IMG/VR virus record: IMGVR_UViG_3300006880_000001
Location: 1-64,000 of that record
Source: a virus
Direction: 5' to 3' (one strand)
DNA length: 64,000 nt
In this document: one piece after another, positions 46,645 through 55,832 of the stretch
How positions within the stretch are numbered: position 1 is the first letter of the stretch
How the letters are laid out: each line of letters starts with the position of its first letter
Translations under genes and position numbers: made by a program
The notes under the pieces: model-generated
Databases searched by the model: none
Seen by the model: the letters and a program-made list of their open reading frames with translations, nothing else
What the model was told of the DNA's origin: nothing

Positions 46645-47263
46645 GGCCAGCGGCCTTCTTGCGCTTGCGCTTGGGCAGGAAGACGAGGAGGCCAGCGCCG
46701 AGAACACCCGCGGCGAGGAGGCCGTACACGAGCTTCTTGCGACCCGACGTCGGTCCGATGGCCGAGGTCGCGCTGCCGTCGGGGAGCATGGGTGGGAGCG
46801 GGACCGTCTCCGCCGGACCGGGCGCTGGCGTGTTGGCGGGAACGGCCCGGATGTACGCCCCGACCGCGCGGATGGCGGTCGGCAGCCCCGGCGCGTACCG
46901 CGCGAGGCGATCGTACGCGGCCGCGCTGGACACCGTCGAGGCGAGCTCGGCGAATGGGATGGCGCCGTAGCGCTCCGCCGGGGCGGCGACCGTCGGCGCC
47001 GCGACCAGGATGGCGCCCGCGTGGACGCCGGCCGCGTTGGCGATGGCCTTGAGGGACGTCAGCGTCCTCTCCCCCAAGATCCCATCGACGGGGATGAGCG
47101 CCTTGCCCATCTTCCGCAGGACCCTGTTGATCTCCTCCTGGACTTGTCGGAACAGCGTACTCGTCGTCGGGCTGTCGTAGCCGAAGCAGCCAGCGGCGGC
47201 GCACTTGTACTGGGCCGGAGCGAGACCCAGAACGCCGAGACCCATGGATCCGAGACCTTGCAT
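46625..47263 (-). CDS. Peptidoglycan-binding-like membrane-anchored protein, 212 aa
   Basis: ATG 47263. Residues about 38-72 resemble a peptidoglycan-binding repeat (INRVLRKMGKALIPVDGILG then ERTLTSLKAIANAAG), then a Pro-rich linker and a single C-terminal helix (KLVYGLLAAGVLGAGLLVFL) with a Lys/Arg-rich tail. Driven by a GATC-box promoter shared with the divergent lytic gene. Confidence 0.65.
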   Translation of the reverse strand: MQGLGSMGLGVLGLAPAQYKCAAAGCFGYDSPTTSTLFRQVQEEINRVLRKMGKALIPVDGILGERTLTSLKAIANAAGVHAGAILVAAPTVAAPAERYGAIPFAELASTVSSAAAYDRLARYAPGLPTAIRAVGAYIRAVPANTPAPGPAETVPLPPMLPDGSATSAIGPTSGRKKLVYGLLAAGVLGAGLLVFLPKRKRKKAAGLKGWYR

Positions 47264-47269
47264 GGGGCG

Positions 47270-47308
47270 ATGGTAGCAGAGGATCGAAGGTACGATCCAC
47301 GGTAGTCT
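47270..47308. promoter_or_regulatory. Bidirectional GATC-box promoter
   Basis: One 16-bp palindrome GATCGAAGGTACGATC (47282-47297). Leftward: 6 nt, TACCAT (47275-47270), 6 nt to ATG 47263. Rightward: 5 nt, TAGTCT (47303-47308), 7 nt to ATG 47316. Confidence 0.75.
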
Positions 47309-47315
47309 CGAGGCC

Positions 47316-48149
47316 ATGACCTGCCTGCCGGCGTGGCACCCCAAGCTCCGGGCCGTCCTCGCTCGCGACGTCAAGGTCCCCTCGGGATGTCCGGTAGATG
47401 GCAGCGGCAACATCCCCTGTCGCCCCGACACCCTTCGTGCGAAGGCGGAGGCGCTCCTCGTTGGCCGCGGGCTCTGGCGCGGGGCCCTATCGCTCGACGC
47501 CTACTCGCTCGGTCGCAACATCGCCACCGAGGTTGGCGCCGGCACGACACCCGAGGAGATGGTGGCTCTCGCAGAGGCGTCGGTGAACCAGGCCAAGCGC
47601 CGCGGCAAGAGCGTAAGCGCGCTCATCCTGACCGCGAGCTCGGGGAACGCGGGGTGGTACGGACCGATCCACGGCCCCTCGGGTGTCGGCTCGGCGCCGT
47701 ACGGTCGGTGGACGGCGTCGTCGAAGGATCCGACGCTCGCGACGCTGACCGTCGCCGACTTCGTCCTCCGCGGCGAGTCGGGCAACTTCACCCATGGTGC
47801 TGACGACCAGCTCGGGCTCGAGTACTTCGACGACCCCGTCGGGCTCATGCAGCGCCATGCGACGAACGGCCAATACTGGGTGGGGCCGTTGCCGGGTGTC
47901 GATCCCTGGCGCATCACCCTCTTCCGAACCATGAAGTCGGTGAAGCCGACCAGCCTCGTCGGCGCGCCGCTGCTCGTCCGTGGTGTGGCGTTGGCGCGCG
48001 CCGGACATCAGAAGCCGCCCCCCGTCGACTCTCTACCCGTATGCGCGTCCAGCGGGGGATTCGTCGCAGCCTTGGCGGTCGGCACTGCCATGGTGGGTGG
48101 GGCGCTCTGGTGGCGACGTCGTCACGGCCCCCTCCCCCTCCCACGGTAG
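47316..48149 (+). CDS. Membrane-anchored muralytic enzyme-like protein, 277 aa
   Basis: N-terminal domain resembles SleB/transglycosylase-type wall hydrolases: LDAYSLGRNIATEVG with the conserved Glu at about residue 72, then MVALAEASVNQAKRRG and GWYGPIHGPSG. C-terminal Pro-rich linker and membrane helix (FVAALAVGTAMVGGALWWRRR). Probably cleaves peptidoglycan from a virion or membrane position. Confidence 0.65.
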   Translation: MTCLPAWHPKLRAVLARDVKVPSGCPVDGSGNIPCRPDTLRAKAEALLVGRGLWRGALSLDAYSLGRNIATEVGAGTTPEEMVALAEASVNQAKRRGKSVSALILTASSGNAGWYGPIHGPSGVGSAPYGRWTASSKDPTLATLTVADFVLRGESGNFTHGADDQLGLEYFDDPVGLMQRHATNGQYWVGPLPGVDPWRITLFRTMKSVKPTSLVGAPLLVRGVALARAGHQKPPPVDSLPVCASSGGFVAALAVGTAMVGGALWWRRRHGPLPLPR

Positions 48150-48176
48150 ATCGAACCTTCGATCCTGTGGTACCGT
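48149..48176 (+). promoter_or_regulatory. GATC-box promoter
   Basis: GATCGAACCTTCGATC (48149-48164), 6 nt, TACCGT (48171-48176), 6 nt to ATG 48183. Full consensus on the rightward strand. Confidence 0.75.
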
Positions 48177-48182
48177 GCATGC

Positions 48183-48245
48183 ATGGCGAACAACTGCTGC
48201 ACTCGCCCGATCGTCAAGCCGAAGCGGCCACCGGTCAAGCGCTGA
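48183..48245 (+). CDS. 20-residue basic peptide
   Basis: ATG 48183 encodes MANNCCTRPIVKPKRPPVKR, two Cys and a Lys/Pro/Arg tail. Very strong promoter placement argues that it is translated; it could also act as a leader for 48274-48606. Confidence 0.5.
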   Translation: MANNCCTRPIVKPKRPPVKR

Positions 48246-48273
48246 ACCCGTCCTGTCCCCCTCGGAGGAAGTG

Positions 48274-48606
48274 ATGCCCACCTCGTACGCCAACATCGGC
48301 CGCGGCAACTACCAGGTCCGCCTCCACGGCCGCGCCAAGACCGTCTCGCGCACCCAGCTCGAAGCCATCGACCGCGACATCGATCGCCTGCGCAGCGGCA
48401 AGGGCTGCGTCATCTTCTTCCCCCGCAAGAAGGGTGGGAAGGGCATTCGCGCCGTGCAGCGCTGCGAGGGCAAGAGCACCTTCAAGACGCCGTCCTTCCG
48501 CCAGGCGGCGCGGACCCGCGCGAAGAAGCAGTGCCGGAAGGCGAACCTCTTCACGCGCTGCAAGACGGGGCGGGTCATCGGCCGGAAGAAGAGCAAGAAG
48601 CGCTGA
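48274..48606 (+). CDS. Small basic protein, 110 aa
   Basis: ATG 48274 with GGAGG. Lys/Arg/Cys-rich with VRLHGRAKTVSRTQLEAIDRD and a basic end RVIGRKKSKKR. Same general class as the poly-Arg-tailed proteins, probably DNA-binding virion protein. Confidence 0.65.
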   Translation: MPTSYANIGRGNYQVRLHGRAKTVSRTQLEAIDRDIDRLRSGKGCVIFFPRKKGGKGIRAVQRCEGKSTFKTPSFRQAARTRAKKQCRKANLFTRCKTGRVIGRKKSKKR

Positions 48607-48609
48607 GCG

Positions 48610-48966
48610 ATGGAACCGCCCCAGGCACAGTCCCTCTTCGAGACCGCGCTCTCCTGGGGAGGCCTGGGGGTCCTGACGTTCGCGCTCGGCTTCATCTCCT
48701 GGATCCTCTTCAAGCGGCTGTCGAAGAACGAGGAGCGTCAGGAAGAGCGCCACGAGAAGCTCGTCGCCGGCATGCAGGCGTCCCTGGACAAGGCACGTGA
48801 GGAGGCGGTCGCGAGTGAGGAGAGGCATCGGCAGGAGATCCAGGCCATGGCCAACCGGCAGATCACCATGTCGGAGTCGTACGCCCGCGAGTACCACAAG
48901 CTCGCCGAGAAGGCGACCGAGGTCCTCGGCGCGCTGTCGCGCAGGATCAACAGCCGGGGGCGCTGA
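48610..48966 (+). CDS. Membrane-anchored coiled-coil protein, 118 aa
   Basis: Three bases after the preceding stop. N-terminal membrane helix (GGLGVLTFALGFISWILF) followed by a long charged heptad helix (ERQEERHEKLVAGMQASLDK onward). Spanin- or holin-like topology; no family assignment. Confidence 0.6.
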   Translation: MEPPQAQSLFETALSWGGLGVLTFALGFISWILFKRLSKNEERQEERHEKLVAGMQASLDKAREEAVASEERHRQEIQAMANRQITMSESYAREYHKLAEKATEVLGALSRRINSRGR

Positions 48967-48967
48967 C

Positions 48968-49273
48968 GTGCCGCTGCCGGAAGGACATCGTCGGATCATG
49001 GCACTGGTCAACGCCTCCATCCCCTCTGGCCGAGCGCCCGAGCTCCCGCTCGATCCGGACATGGAGGCTGCGCTCGAGGCGTCCGACCGCGAGCGCGCGG
49101 CCATCTACGCCTCGATGGACGACCTCTCCGACAAGTTCGAGCAGCTCGCCGACGACATCGACAGCGGTCCACAGAACGATGCCATCCCCGTCGAGATCTC
49201 GGAGGACGAGGACAGCCTCGCCGTCCATGTCGACGCCGCCCTCGACAGCACGCCGGTCCCGCGCCGGCGCTAG
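48968..49273 (+). CDS. Acidic hypothetical protein, 101 aa
   Basis: GTG 48968, or ATG 48998. Strongly acidic middle (DMEAALEASDRERAA then DDIDSGPQNDAIPVEISEDED), ending PVPRRR. Converges with the spike gene 49270-52098 by 4 bp. No family recognised. Confidence 0.55.
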   Translation: MPLPEGHRRIMALVNASIPSGRAPELPLDPDMEAALEASDRERAAIYASMDDLSDKFEQLADDIDSGPQNDAIPVEISEDEDSLAVHVDAALDSTPVPRRR

Positions 49274-52098
49274 ATGAGCTCGAGCGTCACGAGGACGTTG
49301 GTCTGCGCCGTGCCCGGGAGCGCCGACTTGGTGACCTGCATCGAGAGCAGGTCACCCGCGGCGAACGAGATGGAGGCCGAGGCCGACGAGCCGCTCGACG
49401 CTGTGTGGGCGACGGTCAGCACGAGACCGGTCGAGGCGCCGTTCTTCCGCATGGTGTAGACCGTGTTGCCGGCGCCGACGCCGGCCGTGCAGTGCATGCG
49501 CAGATTGCGGATGATGCAGGCGCGGGGGATGTTGAGCTGGATCTCGGTGGTGCCGACCAACGCCTGGCCGAAGCCCGGCGCCATGAAGCGCGCGGCGGTC
49601 ACCGCGGCGTCCGTGTCGACGGTGCCGAAGGTGACGGGGAAGCCGCCGACGGAAGCCCAGCCAGTGTTGTTGGCGGCGGCCTCCTTCGTCCAGAGGACCG
49701 TCGCTTGGCCGCCGCTCGAGTTGACGAGGGCGGAACCGATCGGAGCGGTGACGTTGTTCTGCGGACCCGCAGCGAGCGCCATGAGGGCGATCTGTCGCCC
49801 CAGACCGGCGTTGCCGCCTGCGGTGACGCCCACGGACGCGCCAACAACGACGCCGGTCGGGAAGCCGATGAGCGCGTTCGCGGTACCACCGGTGACCTGG
49901 ATGCTGCCCGCGTTGCCGGAGGTGGTGGTCCAGATCCGGGCCGGTACCGGGGTCCCATCCGCCTGGTTGGTGAGGAGGATCGAACCGCCGCCCCTACCAC
50001 CCGCCAGCGTCGTCGTTGCGGCGTCGCCGACTTCCTTGCTCGACACGTTCAGGATGTCGGAGACGTTGCCGGTGCCGCTGGTGGAGCCGACGGCCATGCC
50101 GAGCGTGGCAGCCGCGGTGCCGCCAACGACCTGCACGCGAGAGCCGAGACCACACCGGTTCGACGTGATGCGTAGCTGGCCGCCGCTGTTGGAGGCGACG
50201 GCGGTCGTGAGGACACCGTTGATGCGGTTGATGACGTCGACGAGGGCCTGGTCGGCCGCCGTGAAGACGATCGACTGATTTGTCGTCGCGTCGATGTTGA
50301 CCGTGAGCGCCTCACCACCGACGAAGCCGGTCGGGTAGGTACCGGCGACGCCAGTGCGCTGCGCCTGCGTACAGCTGAAGGTGATGGTCTGCGGCGCGCC
50401 GCCATTGACGGCGACGGTCAGGGTGTCGCCATTGGTCATGACGTACGGCATCGGAAGCGTAGAGACCACGGCCCCCGTGTTGTCGGCGGGGACCTCGATG
50501 CCGGCGTTGGTGATGACGCCGAGGTTGTGTTGGGCGATCCGCGAGCCGAAGATCGGCTCCGTCGTACCTCGCGTCCATCGTGCGATCGAGAACGCGTTGA
50601 TGACCATGCAACCGCTGACGGTCGAGTTGCTGATCGATCCGGGGGACGCCGAGAAGTTGACGCAGGTCAGCAGATTCAGTCCGCCGGTCAACGCCATGGA
50701 CCCACGCACCGTCTGGTGGTCGCCGAGACCTTCGATGGCGCGCAGGTTGAAGCCGACCGCGGTGTTGACGGCGGTAGGGGTCATCCGTGCGATGCACCCC
50801 GCGACCAGTACCTCGTACGCCGATTCGATGACGAAGCCGGTCGGGCCACGCGTGGAGTCGGCGATGCTGTTGCTGACGTGCACCTTCGACGGCAACGTGG
50901 ACCCGCCCACGCCGAAGATGTACACCGGCGTGACGTCGACGGCGGAGGCCGCGACGATGTAGCGGGCGATGTTGGCGGTGTAGGTCAGGCCCTCGATGTA
51001 GCGGAAGAGCTTGACCTGTGGGCGGCCGGTGCCGAGATCCGGATCGACGTTGCCTTCGACATCGCGCACGAAGACGTTGCCGATCATGTCGACGTTCTGC
51101 AGGTTCAGGGCGTCGACCGACCCGCGAATGACGTTGCTGGCGATCACCGATCGCTTGTGCGAGGTGGCGCCCGGACCGTCTCCGGTGAACGTACAGCTCA
51201 GCGCCGAGTTCGAGACGTTGTGGGTCTGGTTACAGTGGATGTTGAATTCGAAGTTGCCCACCAGACCCGTCGGCTCGAAGTCGATCTCCTGGTCGTGGGG
51301 GCCGCTCAGCCAGTTGTGCGAGATGATGATCCGCCCCGTCGCGCGCTGGATGCCGATGCCCGAACGCGAGCTCACGCAGTCGAGCGCGTTGGCGACGATG
51401 CGGACGTTGGTGACCTCTTTGGCCGACTCGCCGAGGATCTGGATGCCATCGCCGGGCTGCCCGAAGAACCAGCAGCCGACGACCTCGACGTCCGTCGGGC
51501 CGACCGCGTCGGAGGCCGCGCCGCGGATGCGGATGATGTGGTCCTGCTCGGAAATGTTGGTGAGGCTGAGGCCATCGAACCCGAGGTTGTAGAAGCGGAT
51601 CCGCTTCGAGCCGCCGTGGACATAGAAGAGGTAGTAATCCTGGAGGCCGGACGAGCCGGTCATGAGCAACTTCGAGGCAGGACCGTCACCCAAGAAGAAG
51701 ATGTCGGTGACGCCGTTGAGCTCGAAGTTCCACACGTTGGGCGGGGCGGGGCGCTGGAATGCGTAGTTCCCCGGGGGGAAGTAGAGGATGCCGCCACCAG
51801 CAGCCGACATCGTCGCGATCGCCGTCTTCGCCATCGCGTCGTTGTTCGTTACGCCATCGCGCACGAAGCCGAAGTCGCGGACCGCGTTGTACACGCGTAG
51901 GTTGTGCAGGTTCTGGATCGTCCAGCCGGAGGTTGGCGTGCTGGTCTTGAGCCACGTGCGCGGCAGGACCGTGGACGTATCGATACCGATGGAACCCACC
52001 GTCGCCGCGTACGGAGCGGTATCGTACGACGTCGCTTGCTGTGCTGCGTCGATCAGGTTGACCCGCAGCTTCTGGGTGCCGAAGACGCCGGCCGTCAT
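49270..52098 (-). CDS. Spike protein with pectate-lyase-like beta-helix, 942 aa
   Basis: Starts with a short N-terminal module shared with 52098-54245, then VRDFGFVRDGVTNNDAMAKT, the pectate-lyase/beta-helix entry motif of phage spikes, and a long right-handed helix. From about 560 there are inserted repeat-rich modules with VVGGTAAATLGMAVGS and VTGGTANALIGFPTGV copies. The C-terminal 150 residues match those of 52098-54245. Binds or degrades a surface polysaccharide. Confidence 0.8.
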   Translation of the reverse strand: MTAGVFGTQKLRVNLIDAAQQATSYDTAPYAATVGSIGIDTSTVLPRTWLKTSTPTSGWTIQNLHNLRVYNAVRDFGFVRDGVTNNDAMAKTAIATMSAAGGGILYFPPGNYAFQRPAPPNVWNFELNGVTDIFFLGDGPASKLLMTGSSGLQDYYLFYVHGGSKRIRFYNLGFDGLSLTNISEQDHIIRIRGAASDAVGPTDVEVVGCWFFGQPGDGIQILGESAKEVTNVRIVANALDCVSSRSGIGIQRATGRIIISHNWLSGPHDQEIDFEPTGLVGNFEFNIHCNQTHNVSNSALSCTFTGDGPGATSHKRSVIASNVIRGSVDALNLQNVDMIGNVFVRDVEGNVDPDLGTGRPQVKLFRYIEGLTYTANIARYIVAASAVDVTPVYIFGVGGSTLPSKVHVSNSIADSTRGPTGFVIESAYEVLVAGCIARMTPTAVNTAVGFNLRAIEGLGDHQTVRGSMALTGGLNLLTCVNFSASPGSISNSTVSGCMVINAFSIARWTRGTTEPIFGSRIAQHNLGVITNAGIEVPADNTGAVVSTLPMPYVMTNGDTLTVAVNGGAPQTITFSCTQAQRTGVAGTYPTGFVGGEALTVNIDATTNQSIVFTAADQALVDVINRINGVLTTAVASNSGGQLRITSNRCGLGSRVQVVGGTAAATLGMAVGSTSGTGNVSDILNVSSKEVGDAATTTLAGGRGGGSILLTNQADGTPVPARIWTTTSGNAGSIQVTGGTANALIGFPTGVVVGASVGVTAGGNAGLGRQIALMALAAGPQNNVTAPIGSALVNSSGGQATVLWTKEAAANNTGWASVGGFPVTFGTVDTDAAVTAARFMAPGFGQALVGTTEIQLNIPRACIIRNLRMHCTAGVGAGNTVYTMRKNGASTGLVLTVAHTASSGSSASASISFAAGDLLSMQVTKSALPGTAQTNVLVTLELI

Positions 52099-54245
52099 CA
52101 GATCAGCTCCACGGTAGCCGTCACGTTCGTCTGCCCCGCGGTGACCGCGCCCGACTTCGTGATGCTGATGGAGAGCAGGTCTCCAGCGACCACCGTGAAG
52201 GTGTGGGTCGTGTCCACGGCGTTGCCGGTGGCGGTGTTGCCAAGGGTCGTCAGGAGCGTGGTGTCCACGCCGTTCTTGCGGACGGTGTACGTGACGGTCG
52301 CGGCGTCGGTGCCAGCACCGGTCACGTGGACGCGCAGGTTGCGGACCGTCCCCGGGCGAGGGAGATTGATCTGGAGCTCGGTGGCGCCGGCGGTCGCCGT
52401 GGTGAAGCCGGGCGCGAAGTACAGCGCCGTCGCGACCGTGCCGGCGTCGCCGATGCCGAAGACGACCGGTCCACCGCCACAGGGGACCCAGCCTGCGGCG
52501 CCGGTGCCGGTCTCCTTGTAGTAGAACGCGGTGTCCTGGCCACCGTCACGGCGGGCGTATAGCGACCCGACGCGGGCGGTGACGACGCCTTCGGGCGAAC
52601 CGTTGCCGGTGCGGTACGTGGTGCCGACCGCCGACGCGTTGAGGCCGATGTACGGGAATACGGTGGTGCCGACCTCGGAGTAGTCGGCCGTCGCGGCGTC
52701 CCACAGGTTGGTGGCGTCCATCAGCTGGCCAGTGGTGAGCGAACCACCACCGGCGTCCTCGTAGCGGATGCCGACGTCGATCTGGTCGGCCTGGTTGTCG
52801 ACCATCTGCACGTTGACGATGTTGGCGCCATTGCAGAGGAGGCGAATGGCCGATCGGAACGTACCCGCGGCCGCCGTCATCTGGTTGCCGACGAGCTGGA
52901 CGCCGTCGACGGCGGCGTTGACCGCCTGAACGTCGATGGCGTCGACCGCGGTGGCGCCCGCGTTCGAGCTCCGGCAGATGTTGTCGCCGACCGACACGTT
53001 GATCGGGTCGAGCAGGTAGATGAACGGCGCGGCCGTGACCTCCTGCACGAGGGTGTTGTTGCCGCAGCGGACGATCGTCGGCTGGATGGCATCCGCGAGC
53101 TCCATCGAGAAGCACGCACCGACACCGGCACCGCTCGTGCGGACCCAGACGTTGCCCGAGAAGGCCAGATGGCTCACTCGACGCGTCACGCGCCAGGAGG
53201 CGTCGGTGCTGGCGTAGACACCGCTGGTCTGAACATTGCCGACGAAGGTGGAGTCCGCGACGTTCGTGATCTCGACGAAGCCGTTCAGGATGACGTTGTT
53301 GTTGAACGCCATCGCGTTGATGCGATCGGTGTCGTGGCCGACGAGGGACACCGCACGCCGCTCGGTGGCGTGGGTGTGGATGATCTCGTTGCCGGTGATG
53401 ACGACGTCCTGCGTCACCCCCGCCGCGGTCGAGACGAAGGCGATCTCGCGCTCGCAGCCGGTCAGGTAGCTGTCGCAGACCCAGAGGTTCGACACGCCCT
53501 GCTCGACGCCGACGCCATAGCGGGCGATCGACTCGAAGACCGAGTCGAGGACCCACACGCGCTGCACCAGGTTGCCAGCTGCGCCGAAGAGGTGGAGGCC
53601 GTCGCCCGCGTTCGCGACTGTGTTTTGGAAGCGGCAGCGGAAGAACTGGATCTCCGTCGGAGAGCCGGTACCGTCGCCGATCTCGACCAGGTGGTTCTGC
53701 CGCGACGCCGCCGGGTTCGAGAGCCCGCTACCGTCGAAGGTCACATCCTCGAATCGGATCTTTGACGCGTTGCCGCGGATCCGGAAGAGGCTCCACGCTG
53801 CCGCACCGGCGTTGCCGCTCTGCTTGAAGACGGTCGCGCTGCCCTGCCCGACGATGATGACGTTGGCCATCGCGTTCATGTCGATGGAGTACGGATTGGC
53901 TCCGTCCTTCGACATGAGGTACGTCCCGCGCGGGGCGTAGACGACCCCGCCGCCGGCCGCGTTGCAGGCGATGATGGCGTTGTTGATCGGGACGCGGTCG
54001 TCGGCGACGCCGTCGCCGGCGGCACCGTAGTCGCGGACCGAGTACCAGTGGAACGATTGGTTCAGGATCGTCCACGCGGTGTTGCCCGCTGCGGTCTTCT
54101 GGTAGGCACCCGGCGTCCCCTCGCGGCTGTACAACGAGCCGATGACGGCGGACACGCCACCCCCCGCCGTCGGATCCCCAGGCTGGCTGAGGATGTCGAC
54201 GAGGTTGAGGCGGATCTTGATGGCGCCAGCGTAGCCTGCCGTCAT
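52098..54245 (-). CDS. Spike protein with pectate-lyase-like beta-helix, 715 aa
   Basis: N-terminal adaptor-like segment (QPGDPTAGGGVSAVIGSLYS), then VRDYGAAGDGVADDRVPINN, the beta-helix start motif, about 400 residues of helix, and a C-terminal module (RVGSLYARRDGGQDTAFYYK onward) shared with 49270-52098. Overlaps that gene by one base in a start/stop fusion. Probable receptor-binding or glycan-degrading spike. Confidence 0.8.
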   Translation of the reverse strand: MTAGYAGAIKIRLNLVDILSQPGDPTAGGGVSAVIGSLYSREGTPGAYQKTAAGNTAWTILNQSFHWYSVRDYGAAGDGVADDRVPINNAIIACNAAGGGVVYAPRGTYLMSKDGANPYSIDMNAMANVIIVGQGSATVFKQSGNAGAAAWSLFRIRGNASKIRFEDVTFDGSGLSNPAASRQNHLVEIGDGTGSPTEIQFFRCRFQNTVANAGDGLHLFGAAGNLVQRVWVLDSVFESIARYGVGVEQGVSNLWVCDSYLTGCEREIAFVSTAAGVTQDVVITGNEIIHTHATERRAVSLVGHDTDRINAMAFNNNVILNGFVEITNVADSTFVGNVQTSGVYASTDASWRVTRRVSHLAFSGNVWVRTSGAGVGACFSMELADAIQPTIVRCGNNTLVQEVTAAPFIYLLDPINVSVGDNICRSSNAGATAVDAIDVQAVNAAVDGVQLVGNQMTAAAGTFRSAIRLLCNGANIVNVQMVDNQADQIDVGIRYEDAGGGSLTTGQLMDATNLWDAATADYSEVGTTVFPYIGLNASAVGTTYRTGNGSPEGVVTARVGSLYARRDGGQDTAFYYKETGTGAAGWVPCGGGPVVFGIGDAGTVATALYFAPGFTTATAGATELQINLPRPGTVRNLRVHVTGAGTDAATVTYTVRKNGVDTTLLTTLGNTATGNAVDTTHTFTVVAGDLLSISITKSGAVTAGQTNVTATVELI

Positions 54246-54257
54246 GGGCGGGGTCCT

Positions 54258-55259
54258 TTACAGCTGCAGGGGGATGTAGATCCCAGGGTTGCCGTCGCTT
54301 CCGGTGAGACCACCACCGCCTCCACCCGCACCGCCCGCGCCGCCGAGCACCGTCGGCGTACTCCCCGAGAAGGCGTGGAAGCCGATGATGATGACCCCGC
54401 CACCGCCACCGCCGCCGCCGCCGATGCCCGCCGCGGCCAGCGTGGCCCCTGCGCCGCCGTTCGCCGAGATGGTTCCGTTGTTGACGACCTCGCGAGCGAA
54501 GATGAATATGCCACCTGCACCCGAACCGCCACCGCGCCCCGCCGTCCCGCCATCGCCACCACCGGCACCACCGCCTGCTCCCGGTTGAAGCTGGATGAGG
54601 CCTGCCGTGGAGAAGTAGTTGCCGACGCCCCCCGAGATGGGATTCCGCACCGTACCGCGGTTGGCCACCGCGGCCGTGACCGTACCGCCGCCGCCCGCGG
54701 TGCCGCCGGATCCCGCGCCACCGGCGCCTCCCGAGCCCGTGAAGCCCGGGATGCATTCGGTGCGGTTGGTGCCGGCGTTGCCATTGGTGGCGGTTCCGTT
54801 ACCGCCAGCCCCCGACGAACTGCCCCAGACCGCCGCGGTGACCGCGCCGCCTCCCGACGATCCGGACGCGTTCACGCCGTTCGTGCGGATGATGCCACCA
54901 ACATCGACCGTGAGCGTGCCGCGCACCCAGATGCGGCAACCCCCTGGTTGCAGGATCTGTCCGGCGGGGACCGTCAGATTCGTGTAGTAGGTATCGCGTG
55001 TGAGCGTGACGGTGCCCGCAACGGTGAGCGCACCGTCGGAGCCGTCGCCGAAGAGGTCCCGTGGTGTGAGGGGAACCCAGGCGGTGTCCGCGGATCCCAC
55101 CTTCTGCCAGATCAGGCTCGTCGATGTCTGGTAGTAGAAGGAGCCAAGAGCCGCGACGACACCACCGCCGCTCGAGGGATCCGCGGCGCCGGGTTGCAGA
55201 GTCGGCGAGGTCGCAGCACCGCCCAGGGAGACCACGTCAGAGGCGAAGGGAAGGCTCAT
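54258..55259 (-). CDS. Gly-rich fibre-like protein, 333 aa
   Basis: N-terminal segment QPGAADPSSGGGVVAALGSF resembles that of 52098-54245, then a beta strand-rich part and a long Gly/Ala-rich repeat region with GGGAGGGDGGTAGRGGG. Looks like a fibre or spike shaft. Downstream of 55256-55819. Confidence 0.7.
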   Translation of the reverse strand: MSLPFASDVVSLGGAATSPTLQPGAADPSSGGGVVAALGSFYYQTSTSLIWQKVGSADTAWVPLTPRDLFGDGSDGALTVAGTVTLTRDTYYTNLTVPAGQILQPGGCRIWVRGTLTVDVGGIIRTNGVNASGSSGGGAVTAAVWGSSSGAGGNGTATNGNAGTNRTECIPGFTGSGGAGGAGSGGTAGGGGTVTAAVANRGTVRNPISGGVGNYFSTAGLIQLQPGAGGGAGGGDGGTAGRGGGSGAGGIFIFAREVVNNGTISANGGAGATLAAAGIGGGGGGGGGVIIIGFHAFSGSTPTVLGGAGGAGGGGGGLTGSDGNPGIYIPLQL

Positions 55260-55819
55260 GTCGGATCCTCCACCCGGATGTCGAACACATGGCCCGAGAC
55301 GAGGCTGGTTGTGGTCTGCACCCGGAACTGCGTGGTGGTGCGATCGCCAGCTACCGCATCGGGAAGCGAGTAGCCGATGACGGTGGCGCCGCCCGCCTGT
55401 GTCATCTGGATGCGGTAGGCGTCGCTGGCGCGCGCGGCGGGGAGGGTGATGAAGAAGTCGCTACCCTCGGCTCCCGACGCCGAGTAGCGGAAGACCTGAG
55501 CCGTACCCGACCCGCCGCCGGCCGAGCCGCCGATGGACACGAACGGCCGCGGAATGAGGAAGGTGGTTGCCTCGGCGCCGAAGACGCGGAGTTCGCTGTG
55601 GAGGATCTCGAGCCAGACATCGACGCTCAGGATCCCACCCGTGGTGTTCGTGACGGTGACCTGGGTGGCGTCGGCGGTGGCGGTGAAGCCCGCCGTATCG
55701 AAGAAGATCCGGTCCGGGATCAACGCGACGGCGTTGACGTTCAGACTGTGCGGGAGCGACGCGTTTCCGCCGCCCGCGACGTTCGCGAACGACAAAACCT
55801 GATGAAGGCGGTTTGCCAT
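55256..55819 (-). CDS. Fibre-associated virion protein, 187 aa
   Basis: Beta-rich, with RYSASGAEGSDFFITLPAAR and DAVAGDRTTTQFRVQTTTS. The corresponding parts of 55833-56444 are TYTATGIEGTDFIVTLPVAE and DLVAGDRTPTQFRVLTS, so the two are paralogues. Likely a coat-decorating or spike-base protein. Confidence 0.7.
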   Translation of the reverse strand: MANRLHQVLSFANVAGGGNASLPHSLNVNAVALIPDRIFFDTAGFTATADATQVTVTNTTGGILSVDVWLEILHSELRVFGAEATTFLIPRPFVSIGGSAGGGSGTAQVFRYSASGAEGSDFFITLPAARASDAYRIQMTQAGGATVIGYSLPDAVAGDRTTTQFRVQTTTSLVSGHVFDIRVEDPT

Positions 55820-55832
55820 GGACGATCTCCCA

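Noticed and set aside
49463-51900. Long rightward frames antisense to the spike genes
   Set aside because: Shadows of the beta-helix genes; no starts with ribosome sites, Arg/Asp-rich or repetitive translations.
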